Positions 1-10,100 of a DNA stretch of 56,084 nucleotides are shown here, one piece after another. The notes beneath the pieces are model-generated. The model was not told the origin of the DNA. It was given only the letters and a program-made list of their open reading frames with translations, and made no database searches. A program made the position numbers and the translations under genes. Origin of the DNA: Bacteroidales bacterium (GTDB lineage: Bacteria > Bacteroidota > Bacteroidia > Bacteroidales > UBA932); NCBI GenBank assembly GCA_020026275.1, contig JAHHQQ010000013.1, forward strand, positions 1 through 56,084, written 5' to 3'. The first letter of the stretch is position 1; the number at the start of each line of letters is the position of its first letter.

Positions 1-53
1 AAATCCAGAAAATGCTGGAAATGCTGAGAAAGGAATTGAAAGATTATCTATAA
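1..53 (+). CDS. C-terminal end of an unidentified protein (partial)
   Basis: The reading frame starting at base 3 is open from the window edge and ends at TAA (51-53). It encodes IQKMLEMLRKELKDYL, a charged amphipathic helix of the kind that often closes a protein. The other two plus-strand frames stop early or give less plausible peptides. Too little is visible to name a family. The next gene converges on it from the right. Confidence 0.4.
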   Translation, partial: IQKMLEMLRKELKDYL

Positions 54-78
54 TCAAAATATGACTCCATATATATTG

Positions 79-105
79 AAAAAGCTCGGTATTGTTACCG
101 AGCTT
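79..105 (-). terminator. Rho-independent terminator of PUL 1
   Basis: A perfect 10-bp stem (aagctcggta / taccgagctt) with a TTGT loop occupies 82-105. Read on the minus strand the stem runs into TTTTT (83-79). It lies about 115 bases after the stop of the last PUL 1 gene. On the plus strand no T-run follows, so it mainly serves the minus-strand operon. Confidence 0.8.
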
Positions 106-221
106 CATTCCTAAAAGGACTCTTAATCAATATCAACCGTCCAATTTTGGAGGTCCAATCAACTCTCCTGTCTTTTTCTATTGTCTCCTTCCTCGATATG
201 GCAAAGAAAAAAAGATGTGGA

Positions 222-1787
222 TTATTTGACTACCCAACTGCTTTCTTCGGATTTCAGAGCTTCAATCTCTCCTTTGTCAATGGCTGCCTTCTGAGCTGCT
301 GTGACATAGATCTTGGCAAGAGGACTAGAGCCCCATCCTTCTCTGAATGCATTCAATTTCTTAACTTTCGGACAGGCGGTAAAATCCATTTCGGTGCACC
401 CGTCAAATCCATAGCCAATCATCATACTGGTTGACGAGACATTGACCTCCTCAACATTCGTACCTGAAAGGGCAAATGAACTGGCAGTCATGTAATCCTC
501 TTCAGGACGGTCAAATACAAATTTCTTTACATTGTTTCCCAATTTGACATTGGACAAACACAAGGTACGTGACACTTTCACCTCAACTATACTTTGCACT
601 GCAGTAAGATCAACATAATCAATATAATCATTGCGCAAACTGAGAGTGGCCAGCTGAGAGAACTGGCCCAACTCAGAGAAATTGGCCACATCATTCGTGA
701 TTTCAAGTTCTGTTTCAGCCATTCCATTGTTGATGACTTCACATTTGTCGGAGCCAGGTTCGGCAAGAATCCACTCTGCATCGTTCAATGTCTTCCGAAG
801 TTGCCGGTCTGTAATGGTGACAAATTTCGGATTTGGGTTCTGCTGTTTGATAAAGACAGAACCATATATTATTGGTCTGTTCAAATCATGGAACTGAACT
901 GTGACGGCTCTTGAACCTTTAGCCTCATCCGCATGAATCTTGATGGTTGTAGAGGTCAGGCCAGTATTCTCATCCTGACTGCCAACCACCTTCTCCACTT
1001 CCGTAATCCATGAAGGGAATCTGTAGGCGAACGGCACATTGCTTTGAATGGTCAGCGTCTCATCAATCGCAGACAAGTCCTTGATAAATTTATCTCCCTC
1101 CTTGATGAAGACAGTGTCATGCTGCTTTTGAATCACACTGAATTCGAGAGATTTATTTGCAGAAACAGAATTGAAGCGGATTGATCCAACCCTTTCCTTG
1201 AACACGTCAGAATCTTTGGAAATGAATTCATATATTCTTTTGCCGATCAATTCTGTCGTCACAGTGGTATTTTTCAGCCATTTTTCTGCTCCACCGACAT
1301 ATTCAACCGTAACATCCTCCGCATTGGTCATCAAAATGACAGCAAATTTGGTGGAAGTAGAAGCAATGGATGTCTTGTCAATCGTCACCTCTTCTCCATC
1401 TATCATCTTGTTCTCAAATGAGAAGATAATGTTTGGAGTGGATGTGATGGACAATGTATCCACTGCATTTCCTGAAAAGATCTTGAATTGGACAATCTTG
1501 TCTTTCTCTGAAAAATTAGGAGCGACGGTAAAGCTCAATGGCGTTCCAGACTCTCCTGTCTCATTCTTGAAAGTGATCCAGTCACAGTATCCGGCAATCT
1601 TCCAGTTGGCAGAGGAAGTGATGTCAATATTGAACTCTCCCCCTTCCGGTCCGGCAGTCACGGCTTTTTCTGACAACTCGATAAAAGACTCGACAGGTTG
1701 TTTTGGAGGGGTTTCCGTTTTCTCGCAGCTACTGAAAAAAATCAGCCCCAAAGTTGAAGTTGCTAATATGGCTTTAAATCTATTCAT
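222..1787 (-). CDS. BACON-domain surface lipoprotein with leucine-rich-like C-terminus
   Basis: 521 residues. A lipoprotein signal peptide ends at FFSSC (Cys21), so the protein is probably on the outer-membrane surface. Residues about 37-120 look like a BACON domain (SANWKIAGYCDWITF, followed by a TVAPNFSEKDK-like strand pattern), and about 235-330 look like a second BACON-like unit. The C-terminal 180 residues read like a BspA/LRR_5-type repeat region (ATLSLRNDYIDYVDLTAV, then short strand-turn units). No catalytic motif was recognised. It starts 16 bases after the GH18 gene with a good GGAGGAA ribosome-binding site, and is the last gene of the operon. BACON domains in PULs are usually spacers or glycan/mucin binders, so glycan binding is the likeliest role, by inference. 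Confidence 0.75.
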   Translation of the reverse strand: MNRFKAILATSTLGLIFFSSCEKTETPPKQPVESFIELSEKAVTAGPEGGEFNIDITSSANWKIAGYCDWITFKNETGESGTPLSFTVAPNFSEKDKIVQFKIFSGNAVDTLSITSTPNIIFSFENKMIDGEEVTIDKTSIASTSTKFAVILMTNAEDVTVEYVGGAEKWLKNTTVTTELIGKRIYEFISKDSDVFKERVGSIRFNSVSANKSLEFSVIQKQHDTVFIKEGDKFIKDLSAIDETLTIQSNVPFAYRFPSWITEVEKVVGSQDENTGLTSTTIKIHADEAKGSRAVTVQFHDLNRPIIYGSVFIKQQNPNPKFVTITDRQLRKTLNDAEWILAEPGSDKCEVINNGMAETELEITNDVANFSELGQFSQLATLSLRNDYIDYVDLTAVQSIVEVKVSRTLCLSNVKLGNNVKKFVFDRPEEDYMTASSFALSGTNVEEVNVSSTSMMIGYGFDGCTEMDFTACPKVKKLNAFREGWGSSPLAKIYVTAAQKAAIDKGEIEALKSEESSWVVK

Positions 1788-1803
1788 GATGGTTCCTCCA
1801 TAA

Positions 1804-3246
1804 TTAATTTTTATAAGGTAATGTCTTGAAAGACATCGTTTCCGGATAGTAGAACTCAGGAGTCTTCAAATGAGAGTTGAGCAAACCCTGGGCAAGGCGG
1901 TCCAGAGCTTCAAACTGCTCGTGATTTCCTTGTTTGTTGGCTGCCCATGGTCCAAAAATCATGACAGAACCATATTCAGAAGCAGCCCATTCCCTGACAT
2001 GTTCCAATGTCATATAGTAATACTGGTTCTTTGCGAACTCTACAGAATTGGCGGAACAATTGGCAAGAGTGAGACCTTTCTTAGGATATCCGGCTTCACC
2101 ATAATTGGCAAAAATCATATCCATGTAATATCCTTGCTCAATGCCATCAATGTAATCCAGGCCATAGATATTTCCCAATTGGTACAAGGTCACCAGCTTA
2201 TCAGGCATGGCCTTCTTGATTTCCAGACAAAGTCTGGCTCCAGCCTCTTCGCATGGTGAGCAGAACAATGGATTGGACAAATCTGGAGCATCGGAATATT
2301 CATCATCGATATTAATACCATCAAAACCGTACGTGTAGCACATATCAGCCACTTTCTTCGCGAACATCTTGCAGCCGGAAGGAGAAAGCTGGGCCAAACC
2401 AGCCTCGTCATGGTTTCCAAGCAGTCCCATAAGCACCTTGATGCCTCTTTCCTGCAACGGTTTTACCATCTGGTCATAGTGGTCAAGGATAAACTGACAT
2501 TTATTGTTTGAGCTGACATAGATTTCACCTTTCTCTCGGTCATAATTGATGTTGTATGCAAACAGCACGACGTAGTCAGCAAGCAGACGGCCGTCTTCTG
2601 TCTCCCATTGAAGCACATTCAACGGATGGGTATCATTGACTTCCAGATAGCAGACAAGAGATTTTTCGCCTATTTTTCTGTTAGCGCGGGCAAATGACTT
2701 GTTCCGATGGTTCTGGATGACGTACACCAGTTCTTTTTCAGAAGCAGAATATGTCTGATCTGAAGTGATCGTCGCCTTCAAAGGAAGAGCATAGGAAACT
2801 CCTTCTTCAGATTCATTCTCTGCGAAAGAAGACAGTTCGACTCCCAAAGAGAAAGACTGACGTTCTCCTGGAACAATGACTATCTTTCCATTGTTCTGGA
2901 TCTTCACCTTATCAATCGGATAAAGCCGGTACTGCGTGTTGTGGAGAGAATTGAATTCTCTCAAATAGGCGCTATCTACAGAAACTTCCACATCCACCCC
3001 CTGCTGAGGAGCACGTGAGAGATTGAAAACGGCTGTTTTTGTTACAGTCTGGTCATAGAGGTCGACCACTTCACAAAGTTTGCCGCTCTGACCATCTCTA
3101 AGCATACCGAGGGATGCTTCCAGATTGGAATAAGCCCCCTCATCGATATTGTCAATGACAATGTCCTCAGTACAAGATGCAAACGAGAAAATGGCAACTG
3201 CCATCAACGTCCTATATAAATTTTTCATTTTCATGTCGTTCATCAT
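1804..3246 (-). CDS. GH18 endo-beta-N-acetylglucosaminidase, surface lipoprotein
   Basis: 480 residues with a lipoprotein signal (FSFASC). Residues about 38-165 match the DUF1735 domain that precedes the catalytic domain in BT_3987-type enzymes. The rest is a GH18 barrel: strand VVLFAYNINY, then the catalytic motif FDGINIDDEY at about 308-317, with Glu316 as the probable acid and Asp314/Asp315 nearby. GH18 enzymes of this group cut the chitobiose core of N-glycans (GlcNAc-beta-1,4-GlcNAc), releasing the glycan at the cell surface. The ATG overlaps the upstream stop as ATGA, so translation is coupled to the LamG protein gene. Specificity for high-mannose glycans is inferred from gene order resembling the BT_3987 locus; the sequence alone does not prove it. 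Confidence 0.88.
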   Translation of the reverse strand: MMNDMKMKNLYRTLMAVAIFSFASCTEDIVIDNIDEGAYSNLEASLGMLRDGQSGKLCEVVDLYDQTVTKTAVFNLSRAPQQGVDVEVSVDSAYLREFNSLHNTQYRLYPIDKVKIQNNGKIVIVPGERQSFSLGVELSSFAENESEEGVSYALPLKATITSDQTYSASEKELVYVIQNHRNKSFARANRKIGEKSLVCYLEVNDTHPLNVLQWETEDGRLLADYVVLFAYNINYDREKGEIYVSSNNKCQFILDHYDQMVKPLQERGIKVLMGLLGNHDEAGLAQLSPSGCKMFAKKVADMCYTYGFDGINIDDEYSDAPDLSNPLFCSPCEEAGARLCLEIKKAMPDKLVTLYQLGNIYGLDYIDGIEQGYYMDMIFANYGEAGYPKKGLTLANCSANSVEFAKNQYYYMTLEHVREWAASEYGSVMIFGPWAANKQGNHEQFEALDRLAQGLLNSHLKTPEFYYPETMSFKTLPYKN

Positions 3247-4427
3247 TTGTTTTCAGGAAGTGACACGTTCGGCCATTTGCATTCAGCATCCAGGGTAAGG
3301 TCATTTCCATTACTTGAATAATCTTTCAATGTGAGACCAGCCGCATCGTCACATTTCCAATATGCTGCAAGTGCCGGATCGGAGGCATCTGCGAAATAGA
3401 AATGAGAAGTGGCATTGATCTCTTCTTTGGTCAGACATTTCTTCCAGATACGCACTTCTGACATTTCGCCATCGAAATAACGATCCGGTTCATAAGAGTA
3501 TCCCAACCAGAAATAACGTCTTCCGTTCACTTCGGCCATGTCATTTCCATAAGGCATGAAAGTTACAGCGGATCTTCTGTCATCCTCATCCAGTTTCAAG
3601 CTACCGTCTTTGTAAACCTTGATATTTCCATGGTTGAAGACAATGGTGTAGTGGCTCCATTCTCCAACGGTGGCAGCCAGATCGGCATTCGTATGATTGC
3701 TTCCAGCTGCAATCTGCAGCTGGTTGTCAGGAACTCCTGCATCACCGAAACGAAGAAGGAAGTGTCCTTCCACGCCCAGGACAGTAGAAATCAGACGTCC
3801 GAACTTATTTGGATGTACCAGAAACTCAATCGTGAACTCCTGCATATCTTCAAACACAGATGGATTGCCCCAACTTTTTGCACCGGCTCTGTTCTTTTCC
3901 ATATTGACGGCAACATTGATCAATGCGCCACCTTTGAAAAGATAATAGACAGTATTCTTGGAATCGAGCAGTTCCACCCCTGTCACATTTTGCAGACTGA
4001 CAGGCAATACATAGACCAGCTTCTTATCCAATTCATTCACTTTCAAGAATTTCACAGTGGCTTCTGTTGACAGATTGGAACCGGATTCAATGAAAGTTTC
4101 CGCATTCTCGATCTGAACATTCTCCACCGGGAAAAGCTCCGCTTCCGGATTGTAGTTTTCTTTGAACTCATCCAGTTTGGAAGGATTGACACAGAAAGTG
4201 CCTGTCACCTTCTCATCCACCGTCAAAGCCGTTGAAAAACTGAGAGTTCTATCATATTCAGCACCAGTATCTGCCTTCACAATCTTTTCCTCAATTTTGT
4301 TTGTGAAATTGATATATGCTTTATTGTCAAAATGATGTTTCGCCATTTCTTCCTTTTCTGAAGTACAACCGCAGAAGAGGAATCCAAATGAGAAAATGGC
4401 AAACAAACTATATTTAAAGAGTTTCAT
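3243..4427 (-). CDS. DUF1735 / LamG-like surface glycan-binding lipoprotein
   Basis: 394 residues, lipobox FLFCGC. Residues about 30-170 are a DUF1735 domain of the type also found at the N-terminus of the neighbouring GH18 enzyme. Residues about 190-390 form a concanavalin/LamG-like jelly roll: EFTIEFLVHPNKFG, GEWSHYTIVFNHGNIKVYKDG, DGEMSEVRIWKKCLTKEEI and AAYWKCDDAAG are typical strands of that fold. No catalytic residues were recognised. It sits between the pseudo-GH18 gene (9-base gap) and GH18 (4-base overlap), the place held by a surface glycan-binding protein in the related B. thetaiotaomicron locus. Likely role: holding glycoprotein glycans at the surface for cleavage and import. Confidence 0.8.
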   Translation of the reverse strand: MKLFKYSLFAIFSFGFLFCGCTSEKEEMAKHHFDNKAYINFTNKIEEKIVKADTGAEYDRTLSFSTALTVDEKVTGTFCVNPSKLDEFKENYNPEAELFPVENVQIENAETFIESGSNLSTEATVKFLKVNELDKKLVYVLPVSLQNVTGVELLDSKNTVYYLFKGGALINVAVNMEKNRAGAKSWGNPSVFEDMQEFTIEFLVHPNKFGRLISTVLGVEGHFLLRFGDAGVPDNQLQIAAGSNHTNADLAATVGEWSHYTIVFNHGNIKVYKDGSLKLDEDDRRSAVTFMPYGNDMAEVNGRRYFWLGYSYEPDRYFDGEMSEVRIWKKCLTKEEINATSHFYFADASDPALAAYWKCDDAAGLTLKDYSSNGNDLTLDAECKWPNVSLPENK

Positions 4428-4436
4428 ATCTTCAGA

Positions 4437-5546
4437 TTATTTTAATGGGGATGGATTCATTATGCTGATGGCCTCACGAATATCTGAATAGGTTCTGTTC
4501 AGATTGTAGTAATTGTTCTGCGCATGATCTACTGCTACGCCTGCAACCATAAAGTCATCATAATTCTCTTGCGTCCAATAGGCAGCTCCCTGTATGGCTG
4601 TCATATCAGAACCATCCATATTCTTTTCAATAAAAGTACCTTCTGTTTCAGTAGGGTCTGTAAGGGAAGTCGTTGTCACGACCATGACAAAGCGATCAAC
4701 TGGAACATTCCTTTTATCCATCATGTTCCTCACACAAATCGTGAATTCCTTTCTTGAATGGATTGTCTGAGCTGGAACAAGGATATACCGGGCACGCTCT
4801 GCCAGATTTTCTTCCAGCACCAGATTCTGAGGAGTTCCTTCCAGAAACAGGATCCGGGAATCTTGTATGGAAAGCAATTCCATAACAGGAGTGAAGAAAG
4901 CGACCTGCTCTGCTTTCAGAAGAGCAAGTTCCTCCTCATTGCAAGCTCTCGGATCTTGGCAGTTATAGATGACATTGATGCCTTCAAAATATTCCATTTC
5001 CTCAAATGGCTTTATGACAGCCGGCATCTTCTGACTAATGAATTCAGCCATTTCCAGCATTTTGCCAGTATCTGCTGGACCAGCATTTTCTTCTGAACCT
5101 TCAGCGGCATGCTCATCTTCCCATTTTTCCTTATAATCCTTATACTGATTGACCAAGTCATTGTAGTCAATCTGGCCCAGCACTCTGATTCCCTTGTTGG
5201 TTTTGACATCCTCTATGTCCTTTTCCAACTGCTCAGATGTCTTTGAAGGAGAGGTCAGGATAATGTAATCAGTACTATCTGGCAAACAGTTGATATGGTC
5301 CGCTCTTCCAGCTGGAGCCTCTTTTCTATTATCAAATTTTGCAATAAGTACTTTATGTTCTGAGAAACGGTATGCTCTCAAAGATTCCATATAAGCCTGG
5401 TAAAGCTCTGGATTCTTCTGCTCCAGTGTCGCATATTCAAACGATACTGGTTCAGGTTCTGTCCATTCACTGCAACTTGCCAGCAATGCGGCAGAAAGGA
5501 GTGAAACCCCAACGGCACTCAATATTTTATTATATGAACTGTTCAT
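4437..5546 (-). CDS. Catalytically degenerate GH18-like surface lipoprotein (probable glycan binder)
   Basis: 369 residues with lipobox LLASC (Cys25). The segment YFEGINVIYN (about 186-195) lines up with YGFDGINIDDEY of the GH18 enzyme encoded two genes downstream. The three acidic catalytic positions Asp, Asp and Glu (314-316 there) are Ile, Tyr and Asn here, and the first Asp is Glu. The barrel framework is recognisable (IRVLGQIDYND, YIILTSP) but the reaction should be impossible. Loss of catalysis with retention of the fold is common in surface glycan-binding proteins encoded beside SusD. It starts 19 bases after susD. The fold assignment rests on motif alignment and context. Confidence 0.72.
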   Translation of the reverse strand: MNSSYNKILSAVGVSLLSAALLASCSEWTEPEPVSFEYATLEQKNPELYQAYMESLRAYRFSEHKVLIAKFDNRKEAPAGRADHINCLPDSTDYIILTSPSKTSEQLEKDIEDVKTNKGIRVLGQIDYNDLVNQYKDYKEKWEDEHAAEGSEENAGPADTGKMLEMAEFISQKMPAVIKPFEEMEYFEGINVIYNCQDPRACNEEELALLKAEQVAFFTPVMELLSIQDSRILFLEGTPQNLVLEENLAERARYILVPAQTIHSRKEFTICVRNMMDKRNVPVDRFVMVVTTTSLTDPTETEGTFIEKNMDGSDMTAIQGAAYWTQENYDDFMVAGVAVDHAQNNYYNLNRTYSDIREAISIMNPSPLK

Positions 5547-5565
5547 ATCTATTCAAGATTATCAA

Positions 5566-7161
5566 TTATTTGTTCTTGCAGGCGAACCACAACTCTGTCG
5601 CCATATTGTCCGGACCACCGAGCAAGGTGGAGACGGCGGACTGGATGTTTTCTCCATTGCTGGAATATTCATCTCTTGGATAAGGCATACGTCCAGCCCC
5701 CAGACTGGAAGCGACCACTCCATTGCTCTTGTTTCCACTGGCGGTCGCAGGTATGATCTTCGGATAGCCGGTACGTCTGATGTCAGACCACGATTCAATG
5801 CCAAGCAGCCAGTTGGCGATCCATTTCTGAATCATGATGCGCTCCTGCTTCTCTTCAACATCCACATTATCATCCCACTTCACCGACAAATTGGAAAGTG
5901 TTCCTTCGTAGGTATTGCTGCCAGCCGGATCAATGTAAGACTGAGGCTTGTTCTTGCCGTCATTCAGATAATTTTCAACACCTGAAACACCCCACTGCTC
6001 AAAAGAAAGTCTGACACCATCCTCATAGAATTCCTGAGCGGAGCCACCCATATCATAGTTGAAGACAGCTACTGCTTCTGCCTTGAGAAAAGCGACTTCA
6101 GCCGCATTCATCCAATAGAGAGGAGTATCCGTGGAAATCTTCACGCCGGAATATTTCTTCCCGATGGTAGAATGCTGAGGAATGATAATACCGTGACGCA
6201 AACCGACATATTGTCTTCCTGGCCAAGTTGATTCTGTGAAAAAGGCTGATCTACGTGGGTCATTGTATCCGTTCATATAGCAGAGGATATCGGCAGCCGC
6301 ATGTGAATCACCACCGGTAGTGGCATCTCCCATATTATATTTGACTGCACGGTTGATCGGATTGCCATCGACACCGAAAGTGGTGATCTTGGCATTGTCC
6401 TCATTGGAGAGGAAGGTTCCGATTTCATCATGAGCGACCTCTTCAGCCGCTTTCTTGGAAAGCTCAGGAGCTGAATAAGAGATTCTCATAGCCAAACGAA
6501 GTTTCAAAGAATTGGCCAGTCTGATCCACTTCTCTGTGACACCACCGTAAATAATGTCGGCTTCAGGTGAGAAGTTATTGGTACGGTTAGGTGTCAAGAC
6601 CTTAATTGCTTCTGACAATTCATCAATCATCGTCGTATAGACCACTTCTTGAGAATCATACTCTACCTGGATCTTGCCATCTTTGCCAATCTTGGTGTAA
6701 GGGATAGGACCATACACATCACTGACTCTGTGCATGGCAGCCACCTTCACGATCTCTCCCACTGCAAGGATGACCGGATCCTGTGTCACCTGATGCAACA
6801 TATTGTAGTTGGTGTAGATGACCGGAATTACCTTGTCACTCTTGAGAAGGACGTTTGTCCAGCCATCCACTGGATTGTAGTTGGAAATGGTGTTGGCCCA
6901 ACCTGCATTGGCATCTGCGAGATATCCGGCCATCGGACCGCCCAGCAGACACTCAGTGAATTGGGTCGTGTTGACATCTGGTGAGATAACTCCATTTGCA
7001 ATACCGGAAAGTGCAGAACGGACGATATAGCCGTCCCTCTCCAGTTCTTCGTTGCTCGCACCGTACGGATCACTGTTTATTTCGAGATAATTTCCTGTAC
7101 AGGCCACTGCAGCCAGCAAGCCCGTGATCAGAACAAGTCCTTTTATTATATTTTTCTTCAT
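5566..7161 (-). CDS. SusD/RagB-like outer-membrane glycan-binding lipoprotein (PUL 1)
   Basis: 531 residues, lipobox LLAAVAC then TGNYLEINSDPYGAS, the usual start of the SusD-like family whose members pair with STN-type SusC proteins. The helical region VGEIVKVAAMHRVSDVYGPIPYT and the C-terminal repair-like segment IMIQKWIANWLLGIESWSDIRRTGYP are typical SusD landmarks. SusD forms the lid of the SusC barrel and binds the imported oligosaccharide. It follows susC by 14 bases, with an AAAGGAGA ribosome-binding site 10 bases before the ATG. The imported glycan is probably the N-glycan piece released by the GH18 enzyme of the same operon. Confidence 0.93.
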   Translation of the reverse strand: MKKNIIKGLVLITGLLAAVACTGNYLEINSDPYGASNEELERDGYIVRSALSGIANGVISPDVNTTQFTECLLGGPMAGYLADANAGWANTISNYNPVDGWTNVLLKSDKVIPVIYTNYNMLHQVTQDPVILAVGEIVKVAAMHRVSDVYGPIPYTKIGKDGKIQVEYDSQEVVYTTMIDELSEAIKVLTPNRTNNFSPEADIIYGGVTEKWIRLANSLKLRLAMRISYSAPELSKKAAEEVAHDEIGTFLSNEDNAKITTFGVDGNPINRAVKYNMGDATTGGDSHAAADILCYMNGYNDPRRSAFFTESTWPGRQYVGLRHGIIIPQHSTIGKKYSGVKISTDTPLYWMNAAEVAFLKAEAVAVFNYDMGGSAQEFYEDGVRLSFEQWGVSGVENYLNDGKNKPQSYIDPAGSNTYEGTLSNLSVKWDDNVDVEEKQERIMIQKWIANWLLGIESWSDIRRTGYPKIIPATASGNKSNGVVASSLGAGRMPYPRDEYSSNGENIQSAVSTLLGGPDNMATELWFACKNK

Positions 7162-7175
7162 AATATGAGTCTCCT

Positions 7176-10100
7176 TTAGAATTTGAGTCTGATGTTGAAT
7201 CCAAAATTACGGGTGTTTGGAGTCATGAAATAATCAATTCCCTGATAGTAGTTACCCGTCGTCGCGATTGATTCCGGATCAAACGGAGCCTTGTTGTAGA
7301 TCATCCAGAGATTTCTACCCACCAGCTGAAGGGTCAGTTCACAGACATTCTTCATCATCTTGCGTGGGAAAGTATAGCCCAAAGTGGCCTCCTGGAGTCT
7401 GACATTGGTTGCAGAATAGGTATAGTACTGAGGAACAGTATCACCGCCACCGATGGCAGTGTACCATTTGTTGGCATCAATGAGATCGGAACCGTTGATC
7501 ACGACACCACCGGCATCGCGTGCATCCGCAGAATTGCCGGATACGCCATAATGGTCCAGCATGGCCTGAGTACGAGAATAAACGACGCCTCCCAGACGTG
7601 CCGTGAACATGAACCCGAAATTGAAGTTATTGATCTTGAAGTCGTTTCTCCAAGCCATATTCGCCTTCGGGAATACAGAACCGAGTTTGATATATTTGTC
7701 AATGTCCTTGATGCTCTCTGTAGCGACATTGCCTTTCTCATTTACATAGATAGCATTGTTGGAATCTCTCTTGAGATCTTCGCTGGAATAGATGTCACCC
7801 AATGAACCGCCTTCCTTGAGGATAAAAGCGACATTACCGAGCCCCTTCATATTCAAAGAACTGATGTTGAGCAGTTCTCCGGTAATAGGGTTGACCGCAC
7901 CATCCGCCAGTTTCATAATTTTGTTCTTGTTGGTAGAGAAAGTATAGTTGCTCTGCCAATTGAATTCACCCCAAGACTTGTCAAATCCAAGAGAAAGCTC
8001 AAGACCCTGGTTCAGAATATCTCCGGACTGGATAGGGATCTTTGAATAACCGGAACCCGCTGAAATTTCAGGATAGATGGTCTGGTTAGTCGTATGGGTA
8101 TTGTAATACGTCATGTCGAAGTTAAACCATTTGAGGAATCTCATGGTCAGACCGACTTCCCAGGAATTGGTGATTTCCGGTTTGAGATTTTCGATCGGAT
8201 AAACGGTCTGAGTCTCCCAACTGGAACCTTTATCCGGCCAGGTGTGGAGCGGATTGGCGATGAAGCGTTCAAATGCAGAACCGACGGAAGCGAATGAACC
8301 TCTCAATTTGAGATATTCAAGATTTTCCGGCATATCGCCGATAATCTCTGAAAGGACAAGAGAAAGTCCGACAGAAGGATAGAAGAAAGACTTCTTTGCG
8401 GAACGAGGGCCGGCCAATTGTGAAGGCCAGTCGTTACGTCCGGTCACAGTCAGATAGCAGGCATTCTTGTAACCGATTTCAACGGAACCGAAAACAGACT
8501 GTGTCTGCTCTCTCCAACCTGCCTGTTTCTTGACAGACTTGGACTGGCTGAGCGCAAATACATTGAACATGTTTGGAACATTAGGAGTTTCCCCCTCAAT
8601 GCTGCCGTCAGCGATTGGACCACGGGTCATGAAAAGATCAGATCTCATATCTGTGATGGAAGCACCAAGGTTGGCATGCAGACTCCAGTCATCCCATGTC
8701 TTGTCGATATCCAACAAAGCATCGGCATAGACCTGTGTGTCGGACTGGTTCTCAATACCATACAGACCGTTCTTAGAGTATTCTGTCAACTGTTCCAAGG
8801 TAGAGGCAAAGAATTTCTCTGTGAATTTGTTGGTAGAATTATCCAGACGTACTCGTCCAGAAAGAGACAGCCAGTCAAGAATCTTATAATTGAGTCCTGC
8901 ACTCAGGATATAACGGTCCTTCTTGTTCTGACGAAGGTTACGGTAATTGATCCAATATGGGTTCTGGAGGGCGATACCGCCATCACCAGCAGGCCAGTAC
9001 TGAGTATGGATCTTACGGGCAGAATCCCATCTCTCATACATCTCGACATCTTTCCAGTCATCTCCACGAGGGAAAATATAAGCGCCCACAATCGGGTTGT
9101 TGTAGATACCCTGATTGGTCATATTCATGTCATCCTGTTTCACATAACTGGCAGAAACATCCAAAGTCATCTTGTCATCCAGGAACTGAGTCGTATTTCG
9201 GAAAGTGAAATTGTAGCGGTTATAACCATTGTTCGGAACAATTCCCCTTGAATTGACTGCAGCGGCAGAGAGATAAGACTGGTTCTTGTCGTTGCCGACT
9301 GAAAGAGAAACAGACTCTGTGCCGGTCACACCCATCTGGAAATAATCGTCAGCCGGATTGTAGCCATAACGATTGGTGCTTCCCAATTTGCGTCCCCAGC
9401 TTCTGAGAATGGAACCTTCCGGTGAATTGTAGTCACCCGTTCCATAACTATCCTGGAAACGAGGTAAAACAAAAGGATTGAACACTTCCGTATTGCTTGT
9501 GACAGTAACAGAAGCCTTTCCAGCCTTTCCCTTCTTGGTAGTAATAACTATCGCACCGTTTGCTGCCTCGGAGCCATACAGAGCTGCCGCGGAAGCACCG
9601 GTAAGAACTGTCATGGATTCAATGTCCTCCGGGTTCAAATCGGCAATCGGATCGCTGGAACCTCTGGAATCGAACTCTGTCCCCCCCTCTCTCGCAACAG
9701 TATACATAGGGACACCGTCAATGACATAAAGAGCATTGGAAGATTTGGATACGGACTTGTTACCACGCATGACCACCTTGGAAGCGCCACCGACTCCTGA
9801 TGAAGAAGAGTTGATCACCAGACCGGCGACTTTTCCATTGAGGGAATTGACGAAGTTGGCATCTTTGTTTCCGAGGATGGCTTCTGTATTGACCTGCTGG
9901 ACATTATATGACAACGCCTTCTCGGAACGTTTGATACCGAGCGCCGTCACCACTGTCCCATCAAGCATGATTGGTTCTTCCCTGAGGACAATCTTGAATA
10001 CACGCTGGTCTCCAATTATGATTTCCTGTGAGATGTAACCCAGACAAGTGACTTCCAGAACAGCCGCTCCTTCAGGAAGTTCAAATTCGAATTTTCCATC

